Assembly (NCBI RefSeq): GCF_046546475.1
Contig: NZ_JBKGXS010000014.1
Coordinates: 1-64,000 of the forward strand
Source: Pseudonocardia phyllosphaerae
GTDB taxonomy: Bacteria > Actinomycetota > Actinomycetes > Mycobacteriales > Pseudonocardiaceae
Length of the DNA stretch: 64,000 nt
Direction: 5' to 3'
The notes below the pieces were generated by a model that saw nothing but the letters and a program-made list of their open reading frames with translations, was not told the origin of the DNA and searched no databases. A program made the translations under genes and the position numbers. Positions 32,102 through 40,591 of this stretch are shown piece after piece (position 1 is the first letter of the stretch; each line of letters begins with the position of its first letter).

Positions 32102-35100
32102 TCAGGCCCGCAACCGCAGCCCCTTCGGCGTGACCCGGAAACCGGCCTCGGTGAGCACCTCCGACAGGTCCGACGCCAGCGAGTCCTGCCCGTCGGCGCG
32201 CTCGACGGCGAGCGAACCCAGCCATCCCTCGTGCACCGCACCGGCGAGCGCCTCGGCTCCGGCGCGCAGCTCGTCGCGGGACCCGGTGAACGACAGCAGC
32301 GACTTCCCGCCGCGCTCCACGTACAGCGCCGGTGCCCCGTCGACCAGAACGACCAGTGCGCCCGCCTTCCGGCCGGGACGGTGCTTCGTCTCGCCGAGCG
32401 TGTCCGGCCACGGCAGCGCCGCGCCGTAGGGCTGCGCCGGGTCGGCGGCAGCCAGGACGACACGGGGCAGCGCCCGCCACGCGTCCCGCTGCGCGCGGGG
32501 CCCCGTGCCGGCCCCACCGTCGAACTCGTCATGCCGCCCGGCCCCGGAGCCGGGGAACATGCCGGGGCGGCGGAGGTCGTCGGGGACGTCGTCGGTGGCG
32601 CCGGCGTCGGGGAAGTCGCTGGAGTCTGTGATGTCCTCGGTGATGTCCTCGGTGAGGTCGACGAACCCGGCGTCGTCGCCGGGTGCCGGGTCAGCGGCGG
32701 TGTCCGTGCGTGTGGACGGTGCCGATCCCGGCCCTGATCCCTGCCCCGTGTCCGTGCCCGGATCCGACCTCGACGGACCCGACCCCGACGGGCCCGGCCC
32801 GTCCGGCCCCGCCAGCGCCCGCACCCGGTCGATCGCCCCGGGGACCGCGAACTGCGCCGCCCCGAGCCCCTCGACGACGTAGCCGCGCCGGCAGCGCCCG
32901 GACTCCTCCATCGCCCGCAGCACCTTGTAGACCGCCGCGAACCCGCCGGTCACCCGCTCGGTGCCGAGCGCACCGCGGGTCAGCACGCCGTGCCGCTCCA
33001 GGAACGCCTCGGCCATCGCGTGCGCCCGGCGCGTCGCGTCGGGCTCGCGCGGTACCGCGATCGACCAGCGCCCGCCCACCGACGGCGGCCCGGTCCGGCT
33101 CGGCATCGACGGCCTGCCCGCGCGCAGCTGCGCGTACCGGCCGCGCGGGCTGCGCCGCCCGGTGCGGTGCGCACCGCCCTGGCGTCCCGTCCCACCGCGT
33201 CGGTCGCCACCCCCGGAGAGCCGGGCCCGCAGCGGCCCGAGCGTGTCGTTGGTCAACGCCCCGGCCCAGACCAGGTCCCAGATCGCGCCGACGACGTCCT
33301 CGTCCGACGGCGCCGGTTCGTCCTGCTCGGTCAGCAGCATCCCGGCGCGGGTCGCGAGCTCGCGGAAGAACAGCGCCCCACCCGCGATCTCTCCGGCCTC
33401 CGGATCGGTCAGCGCCGCCGGATCGGGCAGGCCGAGCGCGGCGAGCACCGCGGCGTGCAGCGGCGTCCCCGCGGTGTCGAGGTCCGGGGCGGGCAGCAGC
33501 AGGTCGGCGACGTCGGACGGGGCCAGCGCCAGCCAGCCGTCGCGCCCGGCGAGCGCCCCGCAGCCGGCCCAGGTCACCTCACCGGCGGCGGTCAGCTCGT
33601 CGAGCAGGGCGGGGGTGTAGCCGGGCAGCCGCGCCGGAAGGATCAGCGACTCCACCCCGCTGGCCGGCAGCGGCGCCCCGGCCAGCTGCTCGACGACGCC
33701 GAGCACGTCCTCCGGTCCGGGCGCGCGCCGCACCCGCCCGCGGCGGCCGCCGTCGTGCACCGCGACGCCCTGCCACGCGGGCAGGAACCGGCCCAGCGCC
33801 CGCTGCTCGACCGGCTCCACCTCGTGCCGCAGCCGCGCCAGCGACGCCCGCCGCAGCCGGCGCAGCACCTCGGCGTCGCAGTACTCGGTCTCGCCTGCGC
33901 TCCCGGCCGGTAGTGCTGCCTGCGGGCGCAGCTCGCCCTTCACCAGCCGCCCGGTGCCGGTCAACCGGTCCAGCACGCCGGTGACGACCGCGACGCCCAG
34001 CCCGAACCGGGCCGCGATCTCGGCGGCGGTGAACGGGCCGTGCGTGCGCGCGTAGCGCAGGACCAGGTCGCCGAGCGGGTCGGTGACGGGCTCGGTGAAC
34101 GCCTCCGGCACCCCGACCGGCAACGCGGCGCCCAGCGCATCGCGGATCCGGCCGGCGTCCTCGATGGCGATGAACCGCTCGTCGCCGGCGATCCGCACCC
34201 GCAGCGCCCGGCGGTCGCGCTCCAGCTGCGCGAACCACTCCGGTGCGACGCCGCGGGCCCGCCCGTCGGCCTCGGACAGGTCCCCGACGAACCGCAGCAG
34301 GTCCGCGGCGCCCTCGGCGTCGCGGGCGTGCCGATCGGGGTCGGTGCGCTGCAGTTGTGCCTCGACCTCGGCGAGCACCTCCGGGTCGAGCAGCTCGCGG
34401 ATCGCCTCCGAGCCGAGCAGCTCGGCGAGCAGCGTCGAGTCCAGCGACAGCGCCGCGGCGCGGCGTTCGGCCAGCGGCGCGTCGGCCTCGTAGAGGAACA
34501 TCCCGACGTAGCCGAACAGCAGGCTGCGCGCGAACGGCGACGGCTGCGACGTCTCGACCTCGACGACCTTGACCTTCCGCGCCCCGACGTCGCCCATGAG
34601 CTCGCGCAGCCCGGGCAGGTCGTAGACGTCCTGCACGCACTCGCGCATCGCCTCGAGCGTCACCGGGAACTGCTCGAACTTGCCCGCCACGCTCAGCAGC
34701 TGCGCCGAGCGCTGCCGCTGCTGCCACAGCGGGCTCCGCCGGCGCGGGTCGCGGCGGGGGAGCAGCAGCGCGCGGGCGGCGCACTCGCGGAACCGGGACG
34801 CGTAGAGCGCGGAGTTCCCCAGCTCACCGACGACGATCTGCTCGATCTCGGCCGGCTCCAGCAGCACGTCCTCGGCGGTCGGGACGACCTCGGCCCCGGA
34901 CTCGTCGACGGCGTCGGGCAGCCGCAACACGATGCCGTCGTCCGCGCCGGACGCGCTCACCTCGACGCCGCGCCGTTCCCGCATCCGTGCCGCGATCGCC
35001 AGCGCCCACGGCCCGTTGACCTGGGCCCCGAACGGCGAGTGCACGACCAGGCGCCAGTCACCCAGCTCGTCACGGAACCGCTCGACCAGGATCGTCCGGT

Positions 35101-37177
35101 CGCTCGGCACGTGCCGGGTCGACTCGCGCTGTTCGCGCAGGTAGGACAGCAGGTTGTCCTGCGCCCACTCGTCGAGACCCGCGGTCGCGGCTCGTTCGCG
35201 TGCGGCCTCCTCGGCCAGCCCGGACATCTCCCGGACGAACGCGCCGACCGCACGGCCCAGCTCCAGCGGCCGCCCGATCGACTCGCCCTTCCAGAACGGC
35301 ATCCGCGCCGGGACACCCGGCGCCGGGGTCACGATCACCCGGTCGTGGGTGATGTCCTCGACCCGCCACGACGACGTCCCGAGCAGGAAGGTGTCGCCGA
35401 CCCGGGACTCGTAGACCATCTCCTCGTCGAGCTCACCGACCCGTGACCCGGCGCCGTCCGCCCCGCCCGGGGTCATCACGGTGAACAGCCCGCGGTCGGG
35501 GATCGTGCCGCCGGAGGTGACCGCGAGCCGCTGCGCGCCCGGCCGGCCCCGCAACTCGTCGGTCACCCGGTCCCAGGTGATCCGCGCCCGCAGCTCGCCG
35601 AACTCCTCCGACGGGTAGCGCCCGGCCAGCATGTCCAGCACCGAGTGCAGCGCGGAGTCCGGCAGCGCCGCGAACGGCGCCGCCCGGCGGATCGTGGCGG
35701 CCAGCTCCGGCACCGTCCACGTCTCCAGCGCGACCATCGCGACGACCTGCTGGGCCAGCACGTCGAGCGGGTTGCGCGGATAGCGCAGCGACTCGATCGA
35801 CCCCGATGCCATGCGTTCCGCGACGACTGCGCAGGACACGAGGTCGCCCCGGAACTTCGGGAACACCACGCCCTCGGACACCGCGCCGACCTGGTGCCCG
35901 GCCCGGCCGACCCGCTGCAGCCCGGACGCCACCGACGGCGGCGCCTCCACCTGTACGACGAGGTCGACCGCGCCCATGTCGATGCCCAGCTCCAGGCTCG
36001 ACGTCGCGATCACGCACGGCAGGACCCCGGACTTGAGCTCCTCCTCGACCAGTGTCCGCTGGTCGCGCGACATGGAGCCGTGGTGCGCCTTCGCCACGGT
36101 CGGCGCCGCGCCGCCGCCCACTCCGGACTGCCCGACGGCCTCCGCGGGGAACGCCGACGGCGGGTCGAGCACCGCCACCGGCGCTTCTCCGCATCCCTCG
36201 GCTGCTTCCAGCGCCGCGGCTTCCTGCTCGGCGGCCAGCTCGTTCAGCCGGGACGTCAGCCGTTCGGCCAGGCGCCGCGAGTTCGCGAACACGATCGTCG
36301 ACCGGTGCTCACGGACCAGCCCGAGCAGCCGTTCCTCGACCGCGGGCCAGATCGACGGCCGCTGCGCGGTGCCCGCGGCCGACCCGACGACCTCCTCGTC
36401 GGTGCTGCCGGGTCCCGGACGCTCGTCGAGCGCGGCCAGGTCGGGCACCGGGACCTGCACCTCGACCTCGATCGTCTTCGGCGTCGCCGGCTGCACGACC
36501 TCGACCGGGCGGGCGCCGGACAGGAAGGTCGACACCTCGTCGACCGGCCGGACCGTCGCCGAGAGCCCGATGCGTTGCGGCGGGGATCCGGTCAGCTCCT
36601 CCAGCCGCTCCAGCGACAGGGCCAGGTGCGCGCCCCGCTTGGTGCCTGCGACGGCGTGCACCTCGTCGACGATCACCGTCTGCACGCCGCGCAGCGACTC
36701 TCGTGCGGCCGAGGTGAGCAGCAGGAACAGCGACTCCGGCGTCGTCACCAGCACGTCCGGCGGGGTCCGGGCGAAGCGGCGGCGCTCGTCGGCCGGGGTG
36801 TCGCCGGTCCGCATCCCGACGGTGACGTCCGGGACCGGCGCACCGAGCCGCTGCGCGGCCTGCCGGATGCCGGTCAGCGGGGAACGCAGGTTGCGCTGCA
36901 CGTCGACCGCGAGCGCCTTGAGCGGTGAGACGTAGAGGACCCGGCAGCGGTGCCGGGCGTCCTCCGGCGGCGGCTCGGCGGCGAGCCGGTCCAGCGCCCA
37001 CAGGAACGCCGCGAGGGTCTTGCCGGAACCGGTCGGGGCGACGACCAGCGCGTTGCGCCCCGCCTGCGCAGCCGACCAGGCGCCCTCCTGGGCGGCGGTG
37101 GGCGCGGCGAAGGCCCCCTCGAACCACTGCCGGGTGGCGGGGGAGAAGCCCTCGAGTGCGCTCACGCCGTCCATCAT
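32102..37177 (-). CDS. lhr: Large ATP-dependent helicase Lhr
   Basis: 3'-5' DNA helicase of superfamily 2, linked to repair. Walker A APTGSGKT is at residues 47-54 and the DEVH box at 171-174. The second RecA domain has SMSRDQRTLVEEELKSGVLPCVIATSSLELGIDMG and QRVGRAGHQ. The Lhr winged helix and long C-terminal region follow. ATG 37177 or 37174 leads directly into the family N-terminus; the open frame extends upstream as a shadow of a neighbouring gene. At 1691 residues it is longer than the mycobacterial protein (about 1510), owing to a basic G/R-rich patch and an acidic, repeat-like insertion at about residues 1450-1550 (VDLTEDITEDITDSSDFPDAG). Confidence 0.93.
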   Translation of the reverse strand: MMDGVSALEGFSPATRQWFEGAFAAPTAAQEGAWSAAQAGRNALVVAPTGSGKTLAAFLWALDRLAAEPPPEDARHRCRVLYVSPLKALAVDVQRNLRSPLTGIRQAAQRLGAPVPDVTVGMRTGDTPADERRRFARTPPDVLVTTPESLFLLLTSAARESLRGVQTVIVDEVHAVAGTKRGAHLALSLERLEELTGSPPQRIGLSATVRPVDEVSTFLSGARPVEVVQPATPKTIEVEVQVPVPDLAALDERPGPGSTDEEVVGSAAGTAQRPSIWPAVEERLLGLVREHRSTIVFANSRRLAERLTSRLNELAAEQEAAALEAAEGCGEAPVAVLDPPSAFPAEAVGQSGVGGGAAPTVAKAHHGSMSRDQRTLVEEELKSGVLPCVIATSSLELGIDMGAVDLVVQVEAPPSVASGLQRVGRAGHQVGAVSEGVVFPKFRGDLVSCAVVAERMASGSIESLRYPRNPLDVLAQQVVAMVALETWTVPELAATIRRAAPFAALPDSALHSVLDMLAGRYPSEEFGELRARITWDRVTDELRGRPGAQRLAVTSGGTIPDRGLFTVMTPGGADGAGSRVGELDEEMVYESRVGDTFLLGTSSWRVEDITHDRVIVTPAPGVPARMPFWKGESIGRPLELGRAVGAFVREMSGLAEEAARERAATAGLDEWAQDNLLSYLREQRESTRHVPSDRTILVERFRDELGDWRLVVHSPFGAQVNGPWALAIAARMRERRGVEVSASGADDGIVLRLPDAVDESGAEVVPTAEDVLLEPAEIEQIVVGELGNSALYASRFRECAARALLLPRRDPRRRSPLWQQRQRSAQLLSVAGKFEQFPVTLEAMRECVQDVYDLPGLRELMGDVGARKVKVVEVETSQPSPFARSLLFGYVGMFLYEADAPLAERRAAALSLDSTLLAELLGSEAIRELLDPEVLAEVEAQLQRTDPDRHARDAEGAADLLRFVGDLSEADGRARGVAPEWFAQLERDRRALRVRIAGDERFIAIEDAGRIRDALGAALPVGVPEAFTEPVTDPLGDLVLRYARTHGPFTAAEIAARFGLGVAVVTGVLDRLTGTGRLVKGELRPQAALPAGSAGETEYCDAEVLRRLRRASLARLRHEVEPVEQRALGRFLPAWQGVAVHDGGRRGRVRRAPGPEDVLGVVEQLAGAPLPASGVESLILPARLPGYTPALLDELTAAGEVTWAGCGALAGRDGWLALAPSDVADLLLPAPDLDTAGTPLHAAVLAALGLPDPAALTDPEAGEIAGGALFFRELATRAGMLLTEQDEPAPSDEDVVGAIWDLVWAGALTNDTLGPLRARLSGGGDRRGGTGRQGGAHRTGRRSPRGRYAQLRAGRPSMPSRTGPPSVGGRWSIAVPREPDATRRAHAMAEAFLERHGVLTRGALGTERVTGGFAAVYKVLRAMEESGRCRRGYVVEGLGAAQFAVPGAIDRVRALAGPDGPGPSGSGPSRSDPGTDTGQGSGPGSAPSTRTDTAADPAPGDDAGFVDLTEDITEDITDSSDFPDAGATDDVPDDLRRPGMFPGSGAGRHDEFDGGAGTGPRAQRDAWRALPRVVLAAADPAQPYGAALPWPDTLGETKHRPGRKAGALVVLVDGAPALYVERGGKSLLSFTGSRDELRAGAEALAGAVHEGWLGSLAVERADGQDSLASDLSEVLTEAGFRVTPKGLRLRA

Positions 37178-37253
37178 GCGCGGGGGGACCGACAGAATGC
37201 CGGGGGACCGGCGGTGACCAGCGGTTTCCGTGCCGGTCTCAGTGCCGGCGCGG

Positions 37254-37751
37254 TCAGCGCGCGGCGTCGGCGTGGGCGCGCGGCCAGACGTCGGCGCCGT
37301 CGGTGGCCGGGTACTCCGCGACCAGCGCGGCGACGGTCCAGACCATGCTCGCGAGGAAGTCGACACCGAGCGCGTCGATGTAGTGCGATGTCTCGCGCGC
37401 GTTGTCGGGGTCGACCAGCGGCGTGATCGTGTAGCGGGCCCGGGCGGCGTAACGCGGTCCCAGGTGCTCGCCGATCCAGGCCAGGGCACGGTCGCCGCGG
37501 TCGTCGGCGTCGGCGAGTGCGGTGCGGGCGGCGTCGAACCAGTCGGCGAGCACGAGGAACGCCAGGGACCAGCCGGGCGGGGTGGCGTCGGCCGGCACGT
37601 CCTCGTCGACGGCGGTGAGGCGACGGATCGCGAACCGGGCCGGGTCGGGACCGGGGCTCGCGAGCGTCTCGCGGACGGCACCCGCGAGGGTGTCCGAGAC
37701 CAGCCGGTACGCCTCGGCCAGCTCGGCGTCGTCGCTGTCCGTCGCGGCCAT
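37254..37751 (-). CDS. Hypothetical protein
   Basis: A 165-residue acidic, helical protein without signal peptide or membrane segment that I do not recognise. It reads as a coherent gene: GGGAGG lies 7 nt before ATG 37751, and a TAGGGT -10 hexamer is at 37796-37791 on the same strand. Codon bias is typical. Features include RFAIRRLTAVDEDVPADATPPGWSLAFLVLADWFDAARTAL and a C-terminal stretch SHYIDALGVDFLASMVWTVAALVAEYP that could be a buried helix pair. It lies 76 bp upstream of lhr on the same strand. Confidence 0.6.
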   Translation of the reverse strand: MAATDSDDAELAEAYRLVSDTLAGAVRETLASPGPDPARFAIRRLTAVDEDVPADATPPGWSLAFLVLADWFDAARTALADADDRGDRALAWIGEHLGPRYAARARYTITPLVDPDNARETSHYIDALGVDFLASMVWTVAALVAEYPATDGADVWPRAHADAAR

Positions 37752-37807
37752 GTCGGGCCTCCCGTGTCGGTTCCGTGCCGTGCCGGCGGGACCCTAGCCG
37801 GTGGGGG

Positions 37808-37993
37808 TCAGCGCCGACGCTGCTGGATCCACCAGCGGACGAGCACCACGAGCGCCGACAGCAGAGCCAGCAGGGACACGATCTGCCACGCCAGCGGCGA
37901 CCCGATCCCGGTCGCCGACAGGACCTCGCCGGCGACGTCGGCCGGGGCGGCGGCGATGGTGACGAGCGCGGCACCCGTGAAGGGTTCGGACAT
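37808..37993 (-). CDS. Small single-pass membrane protein
   Basis: A 61-residue protein with an alanine-rich N-terminal half and a C-terminal membrane segment (WQIVSLLALLSALVVLVRWWI) ending in QQRRR, the positive-inside signal. It has no recognised family. ATG 37993 is chosen because the hexamer TACCGT ends exactly 7 nt upstream. It is divergent from the DUF3046 gene, sharing a 65-bp promoter region. Confidence 0.55.
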   Translation of the reverse strand: MSEPFTGAALVTIAAAPADVAGEVLSATGIGSPLAWQIVSLLALLSALVVLVRWWIQQRRR

Positions 37994-38000
37994 ATCGCCC

Positions 38001-38051
38001 ACGGTACCCCCATCCGGCCGTCCCGGGGCGCCACGATGAGGCGACTACGCT
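38001..38051. promoter_or_regulatory. Divergent leaderless-type promoters of the small membrane gene and DUF3046
   Basis: TACCGT (38006 to 38001, minus strand) ends 7 nt before ATG 37993. TACGCT (38046-38051, plus strand) ends 7 nt before GTG 38059. The two hexamers are about 40 bp apart, so the -35 regions must overlap. Confidence 0.6.
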
Positions 38052-38058
38052 GCCGGAT

Positions 38059-38253
38059 GTGCGACTGAGCCACTTCCGCGAGCTGATGGAGGGCGAGTTC
38101 GGGCGGGTCCGGGCCGACTCCCTCTCCCGCGACCACGTGTTCGCCGAGCTGGACGGCCAGACGGTGGAGCAGGCGGTCGAGTCCGGCGTCGACCTCCGCC
38201 GGATCTGGCGCGTGGTCTGCGAGGCCTACGAGGTCCCTGCCGGTCGGCGGTGA
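38059..38253 (+). CDS. DUF3046 protein
   Basis: A 64-residue cytosolic protein with the DUF3046 pattern (RLSHFRELMEGEFGRVRADSLSRDHVFAELDGQTVEQAVESGVDLRRIWRVVCEAYEVP), known only from actinobacteria and nearly always just upstream of recA. Its function is unknown. It starts at GTG 38059, with a leaderless-type -10 immediately upstream. A 234-bp gap with two DNA-damage promoters separates it from recA. Confidence 0.85.
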   Translation: MRLSHFRELMEGEFGRVRADSLSRDHVFAELDGQTVEQAVESGVDLRRIWRVVCEAYEVPAGRR

Positions 38254-38301
38254 CTCGCCCGGGGTGACCGCTCGGCTCCTGCAGGTGCCCGGTCGGCGTG
38301 T

Positions 38302-38335
38302 CGTGTTCGACTCGAACACGCGTTCGCCCTACCGT
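38302..38335 (+). promoter_or_regulatory. LexA-type SOS box and promoter of recA
   Basis: CGAACACGCGTTCG at 38313-38326 is a full match to the actinobacterial LexA box (CGAAC-N4-GTTCG). It fills the 17-bp spacer between a possible -35 TTCGAC (38307-38312) and a -10 TACCGT (38330-38335), so LexA would block polymerase directly. An overlapping perfect palindrome, CGTGTTCGA-C-TCGAACACG, occupies 38302-38320 and may offer a second LexA register. Confidence 0.85.
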
Positions 38336-38401
38336 CGTCTGCGGGACGTGTCGCTCCACACCCCGCCGAGTTGTCCACAGCTGCCGATCCGGCCGCCATA
38401 A

Positions 38402-38424
38402 CTGTCGGTGGGACCCCATACCGT
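38402..38424 (+). promoter_or_regulatory. RecA-NDp (PafBC-type) promoter of recA
   Basis: CTGTCGGTG at 38402-38410, an 8-nt spacer and TACCGT at 38419-38424 match the LexA-independent damage promoter known from mycobacterial recA (TTGTCRGTG-N8-TAnnnT), which PafBC activates. The start site would be near 38431, leaving a leader of about 57 nt with a GAGGAG ribosome-binding site. Confidence 0.8.
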
Positions 38425-38487
38425 TGCGACGTGCCTCCCCGAAAGACCACAGCAGGCCCCGATCGCACAGCAGCGAGGAGTCAGGAC

Positions 38488-39543
38488 ATGTCCGCACCGG
38501 ATCGCGAGAAGGCGCTCGAGCTCGCCCTCGCACAGATCGAGAAGAACCACGGCAAGGGGTCGGTGATGCGCCTGGGCGACCAGGCCCGCGTCCCGATCAG
38601 TGCCATCTCCACCGGGTCCATCGCCCTCGACGTGGCGCTCGGGGTCGGCGGCATCCCGCGCGGCCGGGTCGTGGAGATCTACGGCCCGGAGTCCAGCGGT
38701 AAGACGACCGTCGCGCTCCACGCGGTGGCGAACGCCCAGGCCGACGGCGGTGTCGCCGCGTTCATCGACGCGGAGCACGCGCTCGACCCGGAGTACGCCA
38801 AGGCCCTCGGCGTCGACACCGACGACCTGCTGGTCTCCCAGCCGGACACCGGTGAGCAGGCGCTGGAGATCGCCGACATGCTGATCCGCTCCGGCGCGAT
38901 CGACCTCATCGTCATCGACTCGGTGGCCGCGCTCGTGCCGCGTGCCGAGATCGAGGGCGAGATGGGGGACAGCCACGTCGGTCTGCAGGCCCGGCTGATG
39001 AGCCAGGCGCTGCGGAAGATCACCGGCGCGCTGAGCACCTCGGGCACCACCGCGATCTTCATCAACCAGCTTCGCGAGAAGATCGGCGTGATGTTCGGGT
39101 CCCCCGAGACCACGACCGGTGGTAAGGCGCTGAAGTTCTACGCCTCGGTCCGCATGGACATCCGCCGGATCGAGACCCTGAAGGACGGCACCGACATGGT
39201 CGGCAGCCGGACCCGGGTCAAGGTCGTCAAGAACAAGGTGGCCCCGCCGTTCAAGCAGGCGGAGTTCGACGTGCTCTACGGCGTCGGCATCTCCAAGGAG
39301 GGTTCGCTGATCGACGTGGGCGTCGAGCAGGGAATCATCCGGAAGTCCGGTGCCTGGTACACCTACGAGGGCGACCAGATGGGCCAGGGCAAGGAGAACG
39401 CCCGGAAGTTCCTCAAGGAGAACCCCGACGTCGCCGCCGAGGTCGAGAAGCGGATCAAGGAGAAGCTCGGGATCGGCGCCGTCGTCGACGCCGAGGAGGA
39501 CTCCACGTCGTCCGAGCCGCTGCCGGCCCCGGTCGACTTCTGA
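38488..39543 (+). CDS. recA: Recombinase RecA
   Basis: DNA strand-exchange protein and co-protease for LexA. The 351-residue protein has Walker A GPESSGKTT near residues 66-74, the Walker B segment LIVIDSVAALVP, the mobile loop IEGEMGDSHVGLQARLMSQALRKI, and FINQLREKIGVMFGSPETTTGG. No intein is present, unlike M. tuberculosis RecA. ATG 38488 follows GAGGAG at normal spacing; the open frame extends through both promoters and is not translated there. It is followed by recX after 2 nt. Confidence 0.98.
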   Translation: MSAPDREKALELALAQIEKNHGKGSVMRLGDQARVPISAISTGSIALDVALGVGGIPRGRVVEIYGPESSGKTTVALHAVANAQADGGVAAFIDAEHALDPEYAKALGVDTDDLLVSQPDTGEQALEIADMLIRSGAIDLIVIDSVAALVPRAEIEGEMGDSHVGLQARLMSQALRKITGALSTSGTTAIFINQLREKIGVMFGSPETTTGGKALKFYASVRMDIRRIETLKDGTDMVGSRTRVKVVKNKVAPPFKQAEFDVLYGVGISKEGSLIDVGVEQGIIRKSGAWYTYEGDQMGQGKENARKFLKENPDVAAEVEKRIKEKLGIGAVVDAEEDSTSSEPLPAPVDF

Positions 39544-39545
39544 GC

Positions 39546-40565
39546 ATGACCGGTCACACCGGGGGAGCGGGCGAGCCGGAGCGGTTCCGCGTCCTCTCCT
39601 TCGAGGGGCTGGCGGTCGACCCCGAGCCCGGCTCCGCGGAGCCGGGTGAGGACGCCGCCGGGGCCCCCGACGGCGCGGCCACCGGGAGCAGCGACGGCGC
39701 CGGCCCGGCAGCCCGCCGGGCCGACCCCTGGGCCGACGGTCTGCCGGAGCCGGAGGAGCCGGCTCGCCGGTACCGCGTGGCGTCGTTCGCCGGCCTCGAG
39801 AACAGCGGCGCAGGTGGAACCGGCAGCACCCGCCGCACCGGCCGCACCGAGACCGGCACCGACACCGACACCGGCAGCGGCGAGCCGACCGGCTCGGATG
39901 CAGTCATCGCCACCGGCCGTAGTGGCGGCGGGGGCGGCCGTGGCAGCGGCTCCGGCCGGAACGGCTCGCGCCGGCGCGGTGGCCGTGGCACCGGCACCGA
40001 CACCGGCTCCGGCACCGGCGATGACCGGCAGGCCCCGCAGCGGACCCCGGCCGAGGAGGAGACGCGGGCCAAGGACATCTGCCTGCGGCTGCTCACCGAC
40101 CGTGCCCGCACCGTCAAGGAGCTCCGGGACGCGCTGCTGCGCAAGGAGGTTCCCGAGGACGTCGCGGACGGCGTCCTGGCCCGGTTCGACGAGGTCGGCC
40201 TGGTCGATGACGCGGCGTTCGCCGACCAGTGGGTCCGGTCCCGGCACCGGCACCGCGGGCTCGGCCGCCGGGCGATCGCCCGGGAGCTGCACCGCAAGGG
40301 TGTCGACCGGGAGATCGCCGACGAGGCCCTCACCGGGATCGACGAGGACTCCGAGCGCGAACGGGCCCGGGAGCTGGTGTCGCGCAAGCTGCGGAGCCTG
40401 CCCGTCGGGACCCGCGAGGAGCGGCAGTCCACCGCCCGCAAGCTCGTCGGGATGCTGGCGCGCAAGGGCTACGGCCCCGGCGTCGCCTACGGCGTGGTCA
40501 AGGAGGAGATCGCCGCCGCGGGCGCCGACGCCGAGGAGCTGGGCGAGGCACCTCCGGAGGACTGA
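39546..40565 (+). CDS. recX: RecA regulator RecX with a long N-terminal extension
   Basis: RecX binds RecA filaments and limits their activity. The RecX domain occupies about residues 175-325 (RAKDICLRLLTDRARTVKELRDALLRKEVPEDVADGVLARFDEVGLVDDAAFADQWVRSR, then IARELHRKGVDREIADEAL). The preceding 170 residues are disordered, with G/S/T/D- and R-rich stretches. They contain two copies of a short motif, RFRVLSFEGL at 13-22 and RYRVASFAGL at 75-84. RecX is usually 150-200 residues, so the extension doubles it. The start is 2 nt after the recA stop, implying co-transcription. Confidence 0.9.
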   Translation: MTGHTGGAGEPERFRVLSFEGLAVDPEPGSAEPGEDAAGAPDGAATGSSDGAGPAARRADPWADGLPEPEEPARRYRVASFAGLENSGAGGTGSTRRTGRTETGTDTDTGSGEPTGSDAVIATGRSGGGGGRGSGSGRNGSRRRGGRGTGTDTGSGTGDDRQAPQRTPAEEETRAKDICLRLLTDRARTVKELRDALLRKEVPEDVADGVLARFDEVGLVDDAAFADQWVRSRHRHRGLGRRAIARELHRKGVDREIADEALTGIDEDSERERARELVSRKLRSLPVGTREERQSTARKLVGMLARKGYGPGVAYGVVKEEIAAAGADAEELGEAPPED

Positions 40566-40591
40566 GCGCCGCCGGGCGGAGCCGCAGGAGC

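Noticed and set aside
32990..35446. Long plus-strand open frames opposite lhr
   Set aside because: They mirror conserved helicase motifs on the other strand and lack ribosome-binding sites and recognisable domains.
37187..37195. CTGTCGGTC on the minus strand just upstream of lhr, considered as a PafBC-type promoter
   Set aside because: No TAnnnT hexamer lies 8 nt downstream; the position holds the lhr start codon region instead.
38488..39543. Intein in recA
   Set aside because: The coding sequence runs without insertion through the conserved blocks; the length of 351 residues is normal.
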